64,000 nucleotides of DNA. Source: Megascapheus bottae. Its lineage: Eukaryota; Chordata; Mammalia; Rodentia; Geomyidae. Under the pieces are notes generated by a model. It was not told the DNA's origin. It ran no database searches and saw only the letters and a program-made list of their open reading frames with translations. A program made the translations under genes and the position numbers. Positions 45,375 through 55,808 of the stretch are shown here, one piece after another. The stretch spans positions 6,845,501-6,909,500 of the forward strand of contig JANJXV010000037.1 in NCBI GenBank assembly GCA_024803745.1, in the 5' to 3' direction. The first letter of the stretch is position 1. Every line of letters begins with the position of its first letter.

Positions 45375-45716
45375 CATTGTATTCTACCTGTATTTGTTTT
45401 TAAATTCTAACTCCTAAGGTGACAAAATTCGCAGAAAGAACCTTTAAAGAGTTCAGGTTACTTGAGATTATAGGGTGGAGCAACAATTCAATGAAACTTG
45501 TGCCCTTATACAAACAGGAATGTGCATGAACAGAGAAAAGATTGTGTTGGGATCCAGGGAGAAGACAGCCATTTGCAAAGAGGCCTACAGAGAAACCAGT
45601 CATTCTGGTAGTCTAATCTTGAACTTCCAACTTTCAGAGCTCTAAGAAAATAGTTATTTAAACCACCTAGCCTATGGTATTTCATTATGACCATTCCTGG
45701 AGACTAGTACAGTATC
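45375..45716 (+). mobile_element. MLT1-type (ERVL-MaLR) LTR, ancient
   Basis: Landmarks in order: CTAACTCCTAAGGTGACAAA, GTGCCCTTATACAAACAGG, AAAGATTGTG...GACAGCCATTTGCAAAG, TCTTGAACTTCCAACTTTCA, GAGCTCTAAGAAAATAG, AACCACCTAGCCTATGGTAT, TTCATTATGACC and GAGACTAGTACAGT. These match the MLT1 order (CCAAGGTGATGG; GTGCCCTTATAAAAG; CTTGGACTTCCCAGCCTCCA; GCCACCCAGTCTATGGTATT; CAGACTAAGACA). Non-coding, old and diverged. Confidence 0.8.
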
Positions 45717-46185
45717 CCAAAAGATACAAGTTGAATGCATTAGAGGAATACTTAAAGGAACGAAGTAATTCACACATGAGGAAGGATTAGAGCAAGGATT
45801 AGAATGATCAGGAAGACATACATGTTCCATAAATATCTAATGGGAAGACTCAAGACCAAAATTTGGAAGTCATATAAAAGGTGGCAGGTGAATATCAGGA
45901 CAGCCTTTGACCACTATCCTTCTATTATAATCCCTCAGGGAAAACCACCGTAGACTTTCATAGTTTAAGAGTAGCTTATGTGTCAAATTGCACAGTGAGC
46001 ATGATCAGAGAAAGCAACAAAATGAAGGCACAGATTGGTCCTGTCAGAATCCACTCCAAGATGCTCTAGAAGAAGAGGCTCAGTGTATTTCTTAATACAG
46101 TGGTCAGTAGTAAATCACTGCACAGGAAATGCTCAAAGGTAAAACTGAAATAAATTAGATCACAGTTTAAAGTACACTGGTAATG
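45717..46185. other. No feature recognised
   Basis: Unique-looking DNA. Confidence 0.45.
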
Positions 46186-46429
46186 CTGAGCATTAGCAGC
46201 TCATGTTTATAATCCTAACTACTCAGGAGGCTGATATTTGAGGATAAAAATTTGAAGCTAGCCCTGGGCAGAAAAGTCCACAAGAATCTTGTCTCCAATT
46301 AACCTGAAAAACAATAGAGGTGGAAGTGGGGTGTATGTAGTAGAGTGTCAGCCATGAGTTAAAAGTGCTGAGCAATATCATGAGGCTCTGATTTCAAGCC
46401 CTGGGACCAGTGTTAAAGAAAAAAAAATT
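46186..46429 (+). repeat. B1-dID-type dimeric SINE
   Basis: GCATTAGCAGCTCATGTTTA, CTACTCAGGAGGCTGATATT, TTGTCTCCAATTAACCTG, GTAGTAGAGTGTCAGCCATG, GGCTCTGATTTCAAGCCCTG; A tail at 46418-46427. Confidence 0.87.
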
Positions 46430-46767
46430 AAACTAATTTTAAGGCACATTTTTAAAAGCATAACTGAAGTATATGGGAAATTTTTACTTTGCTCTATTTT
46501 GGCATAGTTTTAAGAGTAGCTAGTAAGTAGAATTCACCATATTGCATTGGTGTGGTTAAGTTTCTACAAACACATATGTACTACTAGGATATTTCCGTGA
46601 GCAGAAGAATACTTAGCAGATAATAAAGTGATGATTGTTCTTACCAGAAAACTTTCAGTTCACCTGGTAATGAGGCCAGAAGAGAGGGCATGAACCAAAG
46701 AGAAAATGAATATATTTCTTCAGGATTTATTTTGGTCATTGTCAAGATTTAAAATATCACATTGAAA
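46430..46767. other. No feature recognised
   Basis: Unique-looking DNA. Confidence 0.45.
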
Positions 46768-47118
46768 GCCAGGGAATGATGATATATAGCTATACTTCTA
46801 GCTATTCAGAAGTGTGAGATCTATAAAAACATGGGTCCAGGCCAGCCTGTGCAGAAAAGTCTAAGAGACTCTATTTTTAAGATAACCAGCAAAAGAAGGG
46901 CTAGAAGCATGGTCCAAATGTTAGAGCAGGACTGGGAATGTAGCTTAGTGGTAGAGTGCTCATCTAGCATGCTTGAAGCCCTGGGTTTGATTCCTCAATA
47001 CCACATAAACCAAAAAGCCAGGAGTGATGCTGTGGCTCAAGTGATAGAGTGCTAGCCTTGAGAAAGCTCAAGGACATTGTTCAGTCCCTGAGTTGGAGTC
47101 CCAGGACTGGCAAAAAAA
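46768..47118 (+). repeat. B1-like SINE followed by ID-ID dimer
   Basis: B1-like half about 46768-46926 (TAGCTATTCAGAAGTGTGAG, GGCCAGCCTGTGCAGAAAAG) directly followed by an ID-ID dimer 46927-47113 (GGGAATGTAGCTTAGTGGTA, CATCTAGCATGCTTGAAGCC, B box GGGTTTGATTCC, GCTGTGGCTCAAGTGATAGA). The first ID half is the closest in the window to a canonical ID A box. Confidence 0.88.
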
Positions 47119-47151
47119 AGTTAAAGCAGTGGCCAAGAAAACAAGCCTGTG

Positions 47152-47153
<2 letters not shown>

Positions 47154-47185
<32 letters not shown>

Positions 47186-47240
47186 ATATAATGACACTAT
47201 ATAAGTATGTATGTATATATATGTATATGTACTTATAAGT
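47154..47240. repeat. (GT)n then TATG/TA-rich tract
   Basis: Pure GT at 47154-47183, then ATGTATGTATATATATGTAT-type sequence to about 47235. Confidence 0.93.
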
Positions 47241-48144
47241 AAAGGAAGAAAAATAAATATTTAAGCATGAAACAGAGCATTTAATGTAACTTCCTAACTC
47301 CAAGCTACTTGGACTAATCTCATTTTTACACAGTCCAAAGCATGCAACACATTGAATGTTCTGCTTTTCTAATATTCTGTGAAATTGTGTACAGTAGATC
47401 TGTCCAGTAAATGCAATGTGAGCCAAATATGCAACCTTATTTTTCTCACTAGTCACATTTTAAAAAAGTAACAGGAAAGGATGAAATTAGTTTTGATAAT
47501 GTATTTTAGTTAATCCACTGTATCTAAAATATTGACATTTAATATCTATATAATATTTTAAATTTCCCATCATTCAGCTCAGTATTAGAAATCTGGCATG
47601 GTTTATGTACCAACACATCTCATTTTGTACCAGCCTCATTTCAAATGCACTAGACAGAGCAGACCAAGCACAGCAGCCTTATTTTCTGTGACACAGGCTC
47701 ATGATAGAAAAGTCAATGCATGAATATTTCAAATATATATATGTATACATATATACATATATATATACTTGGGATATGTTAGGAGCATATAAATTGTCAA
47801 CACAAAAAAGTGCACATCAAACTGAGATATGAACAAAACAAATAATGTTTTAAGATTTTCATTTATTGCTTTAAAGATATTCTCTCTAATACTAATAAAT
47901 ACTAAGTCATAGAATAGCATCCATCTATTTGAAAATCTTGAGTGAACTATTTAACAAATAGACTGTTAAATAAATCTGTCACTACCTTGGGTTTATTTTA
48001 ATCTTTAACTTTAATGGATGTCAAGACTGAAGATACAGAGGATCCCAAGGAAAAACAGATCTAGAATGTAATATTAGCTGTATTTAAAATTAACAACCTA
48101 AGTATCTTTGTCCTTCCCTGATATCAGTCAGTGGTTCTTTCAGT
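47241..48144. other. No gene; short TA tract
   Basis: Unique-looking AT-rich DNA with ATATATATGTATACATATAT at about 47735-47768. Confidence 0.5.
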
Positions 48145-48407
48145 TTCATTCTTATAGATTTTTTTTTATTTGTATTTACTTATTTATTTTGCCAGCCCTG
48201 AGGCTTGAACTCAGCCTGGGTGCTGCCTCTAAGCTTCTTTTGCTCAAGGCTAGCACTCTACCTTTTGAGCCTCAGCGCCACTTATGGTTTTTGCTATGAT
48301 TTATCACATCTTCCTAGTTGGGCTTGTTCAAACTGTGATCCTCAGATCTCAACCTCCTGAGTAGCTCCCTCCAGTGGGAACCAATAGTGCTTGGCTTCAT
48401 TCTTATA
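48145..48407 (-). repeat. B1-dID-type dimeric SINE with 12-bp target duplication
   Basis: Antisense dimer (48157-48395): T-rich tail, GAGGCTTGAACTCAGCCTGG, AAGGCTAGCACTCTACC, CAGATCTCAACCTCCTGAGT. The middle is shortened. TTCATTCTTATA flanks it exactly at 48145-48156 and 48396-48407. Confidence 0.94.
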
Positions 48408-48621
48408 CTTTTAAGAAATATATTTTAAATGCACAGAGCTATCTGTTATCAAGATTTATAACATGATTGAAAATTCTCTGCCAATGTTGACTGTCAGTGA
48501 CTTTTTTTCCCCTAGCCTCCCTTTGTCAGATCCCTTTCTTTACTGTATGTGGACATGACATGTGACTTGCTTTCAAGCAATTATATTATTCTTTGTTTGG
48601 GTATTAAGACTCTGACTTAGA
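48408..48621. other. No feature recognised
   Basis: Unique-looking DNA. Confidence 0.4.
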
Positions 48622-48852
48622 CAGGGGCTGGTGGCTCACACATGTAATCCTTGCTACTCAGAAGGTCAAGATCTGAGGATCATGATTTGAAGCGATACAT
48701 AAAGGAACCTCCATGAGACTCTTCTTTCCCATTAATCACCCAAAAACTGGAAGTGAGGCTGTGGTTCAAGCGGTTGAGCACTAGCCTTGAGCAAAACAGC
48801 TATAGGACAACACCCAGACTATGAGTTCAAGGCTCAGGACCAGTACAGACAC
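48622..48852 (+). repeat. B1-dID-type dimeric SINE
   Basis: GGGGCTGGTGGCTCACACAT, CAAGATCTGAGGATCATGAT, CATGAGACTCTTCTTTCCCA, GGCTGTGGTTCAAGCGGTTG, CTAGCCTTGAGCAAAACAGC, ending at CAGGACCAGTACAGACACAG. Confidence 0.9.
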
Positions 48853-49408
48853 AGGGAAAATATTTTATTTTAGCATACCACAGTGAGAAACTCTTCTTGA
48901 GACCCCCAGGAAGTAGAGTGACATGATGAAGAAAACCCCAAAGTAGGGAGGTAGGCACGGCCTGTAGGAGCTGTCGGTAACTTCTAGAATCTGTTGGTGG
49001 CCTCCAGCTAGCAGCCAGCACAAAGCGTAGCTCCCTCAGTAATATAGTCAAAAAGATGAATCCCTCCAATGACTTGAATAAATTGGGAAGCAGATTGTTT
49101 TCCAATTGGGTTTTCAGATAAGAACACAGTCCAGCTGAGTCCTTAATTGCTGCCTGATGAGGCCTGGGAAGTCGACACTGTCCTGCACCCACACTGGGCT
49201 CTGCAAATGTGCAAGCTGTTTTAATCTGTTAAATGTCTGGTTATTTGTTATACAGAAACAGAAAACTAATAGAGTCTGCTTTTCATTTTAAAGAGCGGGC
49301 CAGTGTGAGAGTTTGATAATTATAATGAGTTACAGAATTAGAAAGCAGATTCATTTCCAAATATCTGTTTTATAAATAAATGGTGGACCAAAACTAACAA
49401 CTGGTGTT
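48853..49408. other. No feature recognised
   Basis: Unique-looking DNA. The 121-codon minus-strand frame (48827-49192) starts outside the SINE and ends in it; I see no homology and do not call a gene. Confidence 0.45.
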
Positions 49409-49770
49409 AGGTTGGGTGTTTCAAGGTTGTGTTCCTAGCTACTTGAGAGGCAGTGATCAGAGAATCAAGATTTCCAGCTAGTCTTGGGCAAAAGGAAGTG
49501 TTCAAGATTGCATCTCAGTAAAAGGCTGCCATGAACCTTTTATCCCACTATGGGAGAGGAACTATGACGGAGCAGTGTGGTCTGAGCCTATCATCCCCAG
49601 AAACAAGGACAAAACAAGAGGGTTGTTATAGCATAGGCTAGCTCAGAGGCAACAAAAATACTAGGAATCAACTTGAAAAGAACTAGTTTAAAAGTTGCCC
49701 GGAAACATGGCTCAAGTGCTAGAGTGCCTATGTAGTTCTGAGGTCAAATACCAGTACTATCCCTCAAGAA
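49409..49770 (+). repeat. Old B1/ID composite SINE
   Basis: B1-like part about 49409-49520 (CCTAGCTACTTGAGAGGCAG, GATTGCATCTCAGTAAAA), then diverged sequence and an ID-like end at 49695-49770 (GGCTCAAGTGCTAGAGTGCC, CTGAGGTCAAATACCAGTAC). Confidence 0.6.
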
Positions 49771-49791
49771 GAAGTTGCTTTCTTCATTGTG

Positions 49792-49997
49792 CTCTAAAGG
49801 CTCATGCCTGTAATCCTAGCCACTCCGGAGGCTGAAATCTAAGAATCACAAATCAAAGCCAGCCTGCTGGCTGCCACCAAAGAAATTAGAAATGGAGCTT
49901 CAGCTCAATGTGGCAGAGCTTAGCCTTGTTCACAATGCTCATGGACAGCTCCCAGGCCCTGAATTCAAGCCCTACAGTGGATTAAAAAAAAAAAAAG
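49792..49997 (+). repeat. B1-dID-type SINE with A tail
   Basis: GGCTCATGCCTGTAATCCTA, CCGGAGGCTGAAATCTAAGA, then a short spacer (49870-49890) and ID-like half (GGAGCTTCAGCTCAATG, GGCCCTGAATTCAAGCC). Pure A tail at 49983-49995. The left half lost the segment between CAGCCTGC and the ID half. Confidence 0.87.
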
Positions 49998-50369
49998 GAA
50001 AAAGAAGTTATTTTGAAAACTATGCCTCCTTTTCGAATCTTAAATTTTGTGACAGAGGAGAAAAGTGTGATTCATTACCTTACTTATTATTGGAACCTGA
50101 TCTAAGAGCACATATTATGGTAAGTTATAAAGATTTGACTTGCCCTTTCACCTGGTCTTCAAGCACAATTCCTGTACTGTAAGTATGTCCTAAAAATTTC
50201 TTCCAATTTTAATCAGTTTTTAATATATATATTTCAGAAGTGTTTTTGTTACATAAAGATGTTTTCTAGCTTGTCACTGTATGGTTTTATTGTGCCATTT
50301 CAATCATACTTGTCACCACAGATTAAACAAATTTTACTCCCTCCCCCCATGATATGCTGCTTTCTAAAA
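49998..50369. other. No feature recognised
   Basis: Unique-looking AT-rich DNA. Confidence 0.45.
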
Positions 50370-50666
50370 GGCAGGGTATACTCTTGGTGGGAATGTAAAC
50401 TTGTCCGAACACTCTGGAAGGCAGCATGGAGGTTCCTCAAAAGACTAAATATAGAGCTCCCCAAAGACCCAGCAATACCACTTCTGAGCATCTACCCAAA
50501 TATCCAGAAACAATGCCATATTAAATCTACCAGCACAACCATGTTCATTAGAGCATTATACACCATAGCTAAGATATGGAACCCACCCAGATGACCCTAA
50601 GTAGATGAATGGATCATGAAGATGTGATATATTTACACCATGGAATTCTATGCTGCCATAAAAAAT

Positions 50667-51584
50667 AATGACATTTCTCTGGCCATAAAAGAAATGCAAA
50701 TCAAACCACTCTAAAATTCCACCACACTCCAGTTAGAATGGCCATGATCAAGAAATCTAATAACAACAGATGCTGCCAGGAATGTGGCCAGGAGGGATCA
50801 CTACTACACTGTTGGTGGGAGTGTAAACTCATTCAACCACTATGGAAAGCAGTATGGCAGTTCCTCAAAAGACTAAACATAGAGCTCCCCTATGACCTAG
50901 CAATTCTGCTACTTGGCATTTACCCAACCATCCAGAAACAAGGGCATACTAAATCCACTAGCACAACGATGTTCATTGCAGCGCTATTTACCATAGCAAA
51001 GATATGGAACCAACCCAGATGTCCCTCAGTTGATGAGTGGATCAACAAGATGTGGTATTTATACACAATGGAATTCTACGCTGCTGTCAGGAAGAACGAC
51101 ATCGCCCCATTTGTAAGGAAATGGGAAGACTTAGAAAAAATCAGATTAAGTGAAATAAGCCAGACTCAAAGGAGCATAGGCTCAATGGTTTCTACAATCA
51201 GTAGAAATCTTGGGCTCTCCTAGCAGAGATTTACAATAGAACAAAACCTAGATTCAAAAGGCCATTTAGGATGATGCTAAATGAATGGACCTCCAGGATA
51301 TAGAAACAAAAGCCATATAATGAATGATTGTTGTCCTTAATGTACTATGTTATCTCTCATCTCTCTACCTTATTATCTGATATATTGAATATATGTTTAT
51401 CTGATTATTTGAAATCTTACTGGGAAGGGGGGAAAACAAGATGAGGGGTGGGGTGGAGGGAGGGAAATGGGGACCAAAACATGAGAAAGGGTATCAATGT
51501 TTGTGAAGTAATGCACCTTTTATCTGGTGAATATAATGTAACCCTTCTAGTAATTACAATAAAACATATGAAAAAAATGACATT
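50667..51584 (+). mobile_element. Younger LINE-1 nested in the older one
   Basis: Body 50676-51575, same orientation as its host. It begins mid-ORF2 (TCTCTGGCCATAAAAGAAAT) and ends with TAATTACAATAAAACATATG plus an A run. AATGACATT occurs at 50667-50675 and 51576-51584, and joining the host across the insertion restores a continuous L1 (AATGACATT then GCCCCATTTG). This is a clear target-primed insertion. Confidence 0.94.
50738..51223 (+). pseudogene. L1 ORF2 C-terminal fragment in the nested element
   Basis: 161 open codons with the Cys-rich segment [18 protein letters not shown], then [24 protein letters not shown] sequence and [18 protein letters not shown]. It continues to near the usual ORF2 end, but a small deletion around 51192 changes the last residues. 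Endonuclease and RT domains are absent. Confidence 0.93.
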
Positions 51585-52112
51585 GCCCCATTTGTAAGGA
51601 AATGAAAAGACTTAGAAAAAAATCATATTAAATGAAGTAAGCCAGATCAAAAAAATCATAGGCTCCATGGTTTCCCTCATTTGTAACAATTAGTTTATAT
51701 TTAGGGTTGTCCTAACAGAGGATCATAATAGCTCAAAGCCTATGTACATATAGCCATATAGGGTGAGGCTAAGTGAAATGAACTCTAGGATATGGAAACA
51801 AGAATTTTATTGTTATGATCATTGTTTTTATTGTATTATGTGAAGCTATTTCTTTTATCTTCTTTTCCTTTTAAGGTTTATCTCAGGTTGTTACTGTATC
51901 TGATTTTGGCACCTGTATATTATATATACATTTATTTGTTTATTTGAAAAAGGAAAGGTAAGGGAAAAACAAGATAAGGGGGAGGCAGTGGGGGAGGGAA
52001 AGTGAGAGAAAAACATGGGAAGGGGTAACAATGTTCAATAAGTAATGTACCTACTACCTGATAGATGTAACTGTGACCACTCTGTACATCACCCCGATTA
52101 AAATAAAAGAAA

Positions 52113-52489
52113 AATCACATGCCACATAAGAACCACATCAAAGAATAAAATTCAAGTCATTCTCCCTAAAATTACAAAGTTGTTTATTTTTTTTCTTAAG
52201 GAGATGGCATTCTTCTTCATGGAGCTCACTGTGGCCTTGTGTCTTGCTCCTCATACCTTCTAAACTCCAGTAGGATTGTTCAGTGTCCTGCCGGCTCATT
52301 TCTGTTCCATCCAGGATAAGCAGCCTCTGGCATTTCAGGTGTCTCTGCATCTTGATAGTCAGACCTTCACACTGTTCTATCCCCTCACTGAAAGTTGGAC
52401 CTTGACACTTGCTTCTAACTTAATAGAATAAAGCCCAAGTGATGGAATGTCACATTTATGATTTGTTTATAAAAGGATTTTTTTTTTGC
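52113..52489. other. No feature recognised
   Basis: Unique-looking DNA. Confidence 0.45.
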
Positions 52490-52852
52490 TTCTATGTACT
52501 TCCTCTCTCCAACTCTGCTTGCTTTGACAAAGAAAGCTACCAGCTACCATGTTGACCGATGTCCTTTGGAGAGGCCTGTGTGCAAATAATTGATGGTGGC
52601 CAGTGAGGATCATAAGCCCTTGAGTTCAACAGCCCACATGGCAATGAATCCTGTCAACAATAATGGGAGTGAACTTGGCAATTGGAGCCTTGCTAATATC
52701 TTGATCATAATCTCCCTAAGACTTGGAGCTAGAGGATTTGGCTAAGCCATACAGATTCTTGACCTAAAAAGAATGTGAGACAATAAAGATTGTGTTTTAA
52801 GCCACTAAATTTTCAGGGTGATTTGTTATGAAACAATAGACAACTGTTTTCC
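52490..52852 (+). repeat. Ancient LTR/L1-type mammalian repeat, family not assigned
   Basis: Landmarks CAGCTACCATGTTGACCGAT, TTTGGAGAGGCCTGTGTGCA, GGCTAAGCCATACAGATTC, TGTGAGACAATAAAGATTGT, TTTTAAGCCACTAAATTTTC and ATTTGTTATGAAACAATAGA. This is the order of a widespread mammalian repeat ending in TTTTAAGCCACTAAGTTTTG and AATTTGTTACACAGCAATAG. AATAAA at about 52783 is its polyadenylation-like signal. Confidence 0.65.
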
Positions 52853-53334
52853 AAACCAATATAGAGGACAGGGAAACAAAGATATGCCCTCTTCCCTTTC
52901 AGTGAATTTAAAGGAAGTCCAAGAGAAGTAACCTTCAAGTCATCGGTAGAAACCAGTCAGAAAGACATGTAAAGCTCCTAGGGAGTCTAGGAAAAACCAT
53001 TTTTATCAACATGGAAATAATCTCTGCTGAACTCTGGGGTTATGTTATTGAGTAAAAGAAGAAAAGGGAAAATGGATAATAGCATAAATAATCACTTACT
53101 TCTGCCAATGCCACTAACTATGACAATTTTTTCAGAAAGCATTTTAAATATCATTAAATAGGAACATTTTAGGAATTCTTGTATTGAGGGTGACATGGTT
53201 ATAAACATTACTAAAATTATATGTCTTCATGTACTAGGTATATAATTCTTAAAATTCTATATAATACACAATGATTTCATTCTACCTAAAGGTAACCTCT
53301 TAAAGCCTCTTTTTAAAGAGGATTTTAAATCAAG
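52853..53334. other. No feature recognised
   Basis: Unique-looking AT-rich DNA. Confidence 0.45.
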
Positions 53335-53620
53335 ACTTTATGCTTGCTAGGCAAGTGCTTTACCACTTGGGCTGCATCTTCAGCCCATATTGCTTTATTT
53401 ATTTTTCAGATAGGGTTTTATGTTTTGCCTCTCATTGGCCTCAGACCATGATTCTCCCATCTGTGTTCTCCATACATGGGATTCAGTTAAAAATCATCAT
53501 TCCTGGCTTGTGAGTTGACATGGAGGCCTTGTGAACTTTTTTCCCAGATGGACCTCAAATCATAATCCTCATAATTCCTACCTTCCAAGGACCTGGAATC
53601 ATTGGTTTGAGCTGCTCCTT
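53335..53620 (-). repeat. Old ID and B1 remnants, antisense
   Basis: ID part 53335-53393 (GCTTGCTAGGCAAGTGCTTT, ACCACTTGGGCTGCATCTTC), then a diverged B1-like region to about 53620 (CCTCAGACCATGATTCTCCC; CCTCAAATCATAATCCTCAT). Confidence 0.6.
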
Positions 53621-54438
53621 CCAGTTCATAATTCATCACAATGTTGCTTATGAAATTCATATTTCAAGTCATCTTCTCAATAATTTTGAAGGGCATGGGA
53701 CTTTTCCCCCCTTTAGAACCTATTATCTCATTCCATTAGTTTCCTTGGGTTGCCATAATGAAGTATTACAGACTGAGAAACTTAAAAAACAGAAATGTCT
53801 CTACTTTGGTTACAGACCATAAGTCTCCGATTAAGATGTCACCCTAAGATTTGGTTAGTGGCTCTCTTCCAGGTATCTGTCCTCTCAGTGTGTCCTTGTA
53901 TGGAAGAGGAAGAAAGTGAAGAGAACAATTTCTCACTTCTTTTATACAGTTACAATGCTATTAAATTAGACCTGATATGACAATTTCATTACCACAGTTC
54001 CCTCCATACTGATTCTCTGGGCAGAAGAATTTGCACTGTGGAAAATGGAAAATGGTGGCAACCTGTGAATTTGTGGGTAGACAGTTTAAACCATGACAGG
54101 GATCATAGCTCTGAGTTCATAATCTTGATAAAGAGCTGTACAAGGAATAAGAGAGGTAACAGTGCATTTTCTTGTTCATTTGTGTTCACATCATATAATG
54201 TCTTCATATTTCTTGGAGGAATCAATTGAAGCCATTCATCTTTGTTGAAGGGTGAATAGAACATGAGTTTCCACTGATCAGTCTACCCTGCTTGTGCTTG
54301 TTTCATACTAATGAAGCATCTACTGTTTTCATTCCTGATACCTGGAAGTCCATGGATGGTGGTGTACAAACCTATCTGTTTAAAAACTATTTCAAAAGCT
54401 GAATATATTTTCTTTTCTGGATGCACAAATAAATATTT
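53621..54438. other. No feature recognised
   Basis: Unique-looking DNA. Confidence 0.45.
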
Positions 54439-54661
54439 TGGTATTTTCTTTTATTTATTTATTTATTTATTTATTTACATAGCTATTTATTTTTTGCCTG
54501 TCTTGGGCTTTCTTAAGGCTTGTGCTTTATCACTTGAGCCACAGTGCCACTTCTGGTTTTCTGGGTATGTGGTATCCAGGAATTAAACCCAGGTCTTAGT
54601 GCATGCTAGTCAAGCACTCTTACCACTAGGCAAAACTCCTGTCCCATCTGGTATTTTCTTT
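54439..54661 (-). repeat. ID-ID dimeric SINE with (TTTA)n tail and 13-bp target duplication
   Basis: Antisense dimer body about 54489-54648 (GGGCTTTCTTAAGGCTTGTG, CTTTATCACTTGAGCCACAG, AGGAATTAAACCCAGGTCTT, GCATGCTAGTCAAGCACTCT), tail (TTTA)n at 54450-54476. TGGTATTTTCTTT flanks it exactly at 54439-54451 and 54649-54661. A deletion removed part of the 3' end of the second half. Confidence 0.94.
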
Positions 54662-54893
54662 ATGCACCGCAACATATTAGTGACAACACTCTACTTTGTG
54701 ACAGTGTTTGGCTTCTACAACACTGTCTCCAGAGATCTTATGCACAGATTTTGTAGAGTTGCCTTAGAAAATAATGAGTGGTATTTCACCAAGACGTTAT
54801 TTTCAGTTTTAAATGAGAAAGTCTGTTTAAAATGCTTAGCCCATTTCCTAATACCTTGTCAGAAAGCTTTCTAGAAAAGCTAGCTCAAAGTGA
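54662..54893. other. No feature recognised
   Basis: Unique-looking DNA. Confidence 0.4.
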
Positions 54894-55085
54894 ACAAACA
54901 TGCCAGGCACTGGAGGCTCTTGCATATAATCCTACTTGGGAGGCTGAGATCTGAGGATCACGTTTCAAGAGCCACCACAGAAGAAAAGTCTATGAGACTC
55001 CATCTTCAAATGACCAGCAAAAAGCTGAAGTGGAGGTTTGGTTCAAATGGCAGAATGTCAGCTGACACAGAGTTCTAGATCCTTG
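54894..55085 (+). repeat. B1-dID-type dimeric SINE, partial right half
   Basis: GCCAGGCACTGGAGGCTCTT, GAGGCTGAGATCTGAGGATC, CTATGAGACTCCATCTTCAA, TTTGGTTCAAATGGCAGAAT; the end of the right half is diverged. Confidence 0.8.
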
Positions 55086-55094
55086 AGCGATTCC

Positions 55095-55257
55095 TTGAAA
55101 GATGGGAGCTCTCATGGGCTGACTCTAATTTCCCAATGCCATATAAGGAGAGCTCGCTTGCATGTGGGAAAGACTGAGGGATGAAGAGAAAGGAGAAGGC
55201 ACAACACAGAGTTACCAGAGAATGTAGAAACAAACTTATTCAAGAAGAAGGAGGAGG
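55095..55257 (+). repeat. Unidentified direct repeat, copy A
   Basis: 163 bp very similar to 56752-56910. Shared core includes GAGAGCTCGCTTGCATGTGG (GTTTG in copy B), GAAAGACTGAGGGATGAAGA, GAAAGGAGAAGGCACA and GAAACAAACTTA. Not a SINE or L1 segment that I recognise. It could be part of an LTR, a low-copy repeat or a local duplication. Strand is arbitrary. Confidence 0.85.
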
Positions 55258-55287
55258 AACCTTGAGATTCCATTTAATTTCGAAGAA

Positions 55288-55372
55288 AAAAAAAGATACA
55301 GAGTAACATAACTTGTCAACTTAACATTTCAAAAAAAGATATAGACTGAGACAACTGGTCAACTTAAGATTC
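55288..55372. repeat. 42-43 bp tandem duplication
   Basis: Two adjacent units, 55288-55330 and 55331-55372, share AAAAAAAGATA, CTTGTCAACTTAA (CTGGTCAACTTAA in the second) and a TTC end, with several substitutions. It lies just after direct-repeat copy A. Confidence 0.8.
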
Positions 55373-55486
55373 ACGAAAGCTGAGGGCAGGGCAAGGCCGC
55401 TTCTCTAATGACTGTGAAACCCTTTCCAAATTGCTTTGATATGGAATATGAAGGAAAGCAAGGATCAAGGATGACAAGAGCTCTTT

Positions 55487-55808
55487 CCATGCAGCAGTGG
55501 CTCATACCTATAAATCACAGCTTCATCCGGTGTGAAGATGAGAAGGATCACTTTTCTGCTCAGGCTGCAAAGTTCCTGAGACTACTCATTGAATAGCTAG
55601 ATGCAATATGAGGTGCCTACACGGAAAGAGTCACATAGGTGGATCATTTCTAGGCATGTGCTCAATTGGGGGTGGGGGTGGGGAGACTATAGCTCAAAAA
55701 CAACCAGCAAAAGTCAGCAATGGAAGCTAATGGTCAGTAGTAAGAGAAATTGTCTAGCAAGTATGAGGACCCAATTTATAATTCCAATACTGCTCAAAAC
55801 AAAATCAA
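55487..55808 (+). repeat. Old B1/ID composite SINE, possible
   Basis: GCAGCAGTGGCTCATACCTA, GAAGGATCACTTTTCTGCTC, AAGTTCCTGAGACTACTCA, then TAGTAAGAGAAATTGTCTAG, CAAGTATGAGGACCCAATTT and a CAATACTGCTCAAAACAAA end fit a diverged B1 followed by an ID-like end. A GGGGGTGGGGGTGGGG patch sits at 55668-55684. Confidence 0.55.

Larger units (their letters stand above)
50370..52112 (+). mobile_element. Older LINE-1, interrupted by a younger one
   Basis: The older 5'-truncated L1 occupies about 50370-50675 and resumes at 51576-52112. Before the break it encodes the ORF2 C-terminal region; after it come ATTGCCCCATTTGTAAGG-type sequence, the end of ORF2 and a diverged 3' UTR (CTACTACCTGATAGATGTAA, GATTAAAATAAAAG). 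Its sequence is more diverged than the inserted copy, consistent with age. Confidence 0.9.

Noticed and set aside
48827..49192. 121-codon minus-strand frame as a gene
   Set aside because: It begins in unique DNA and ends inside a SINE; no similarity, signal or splice context visible.
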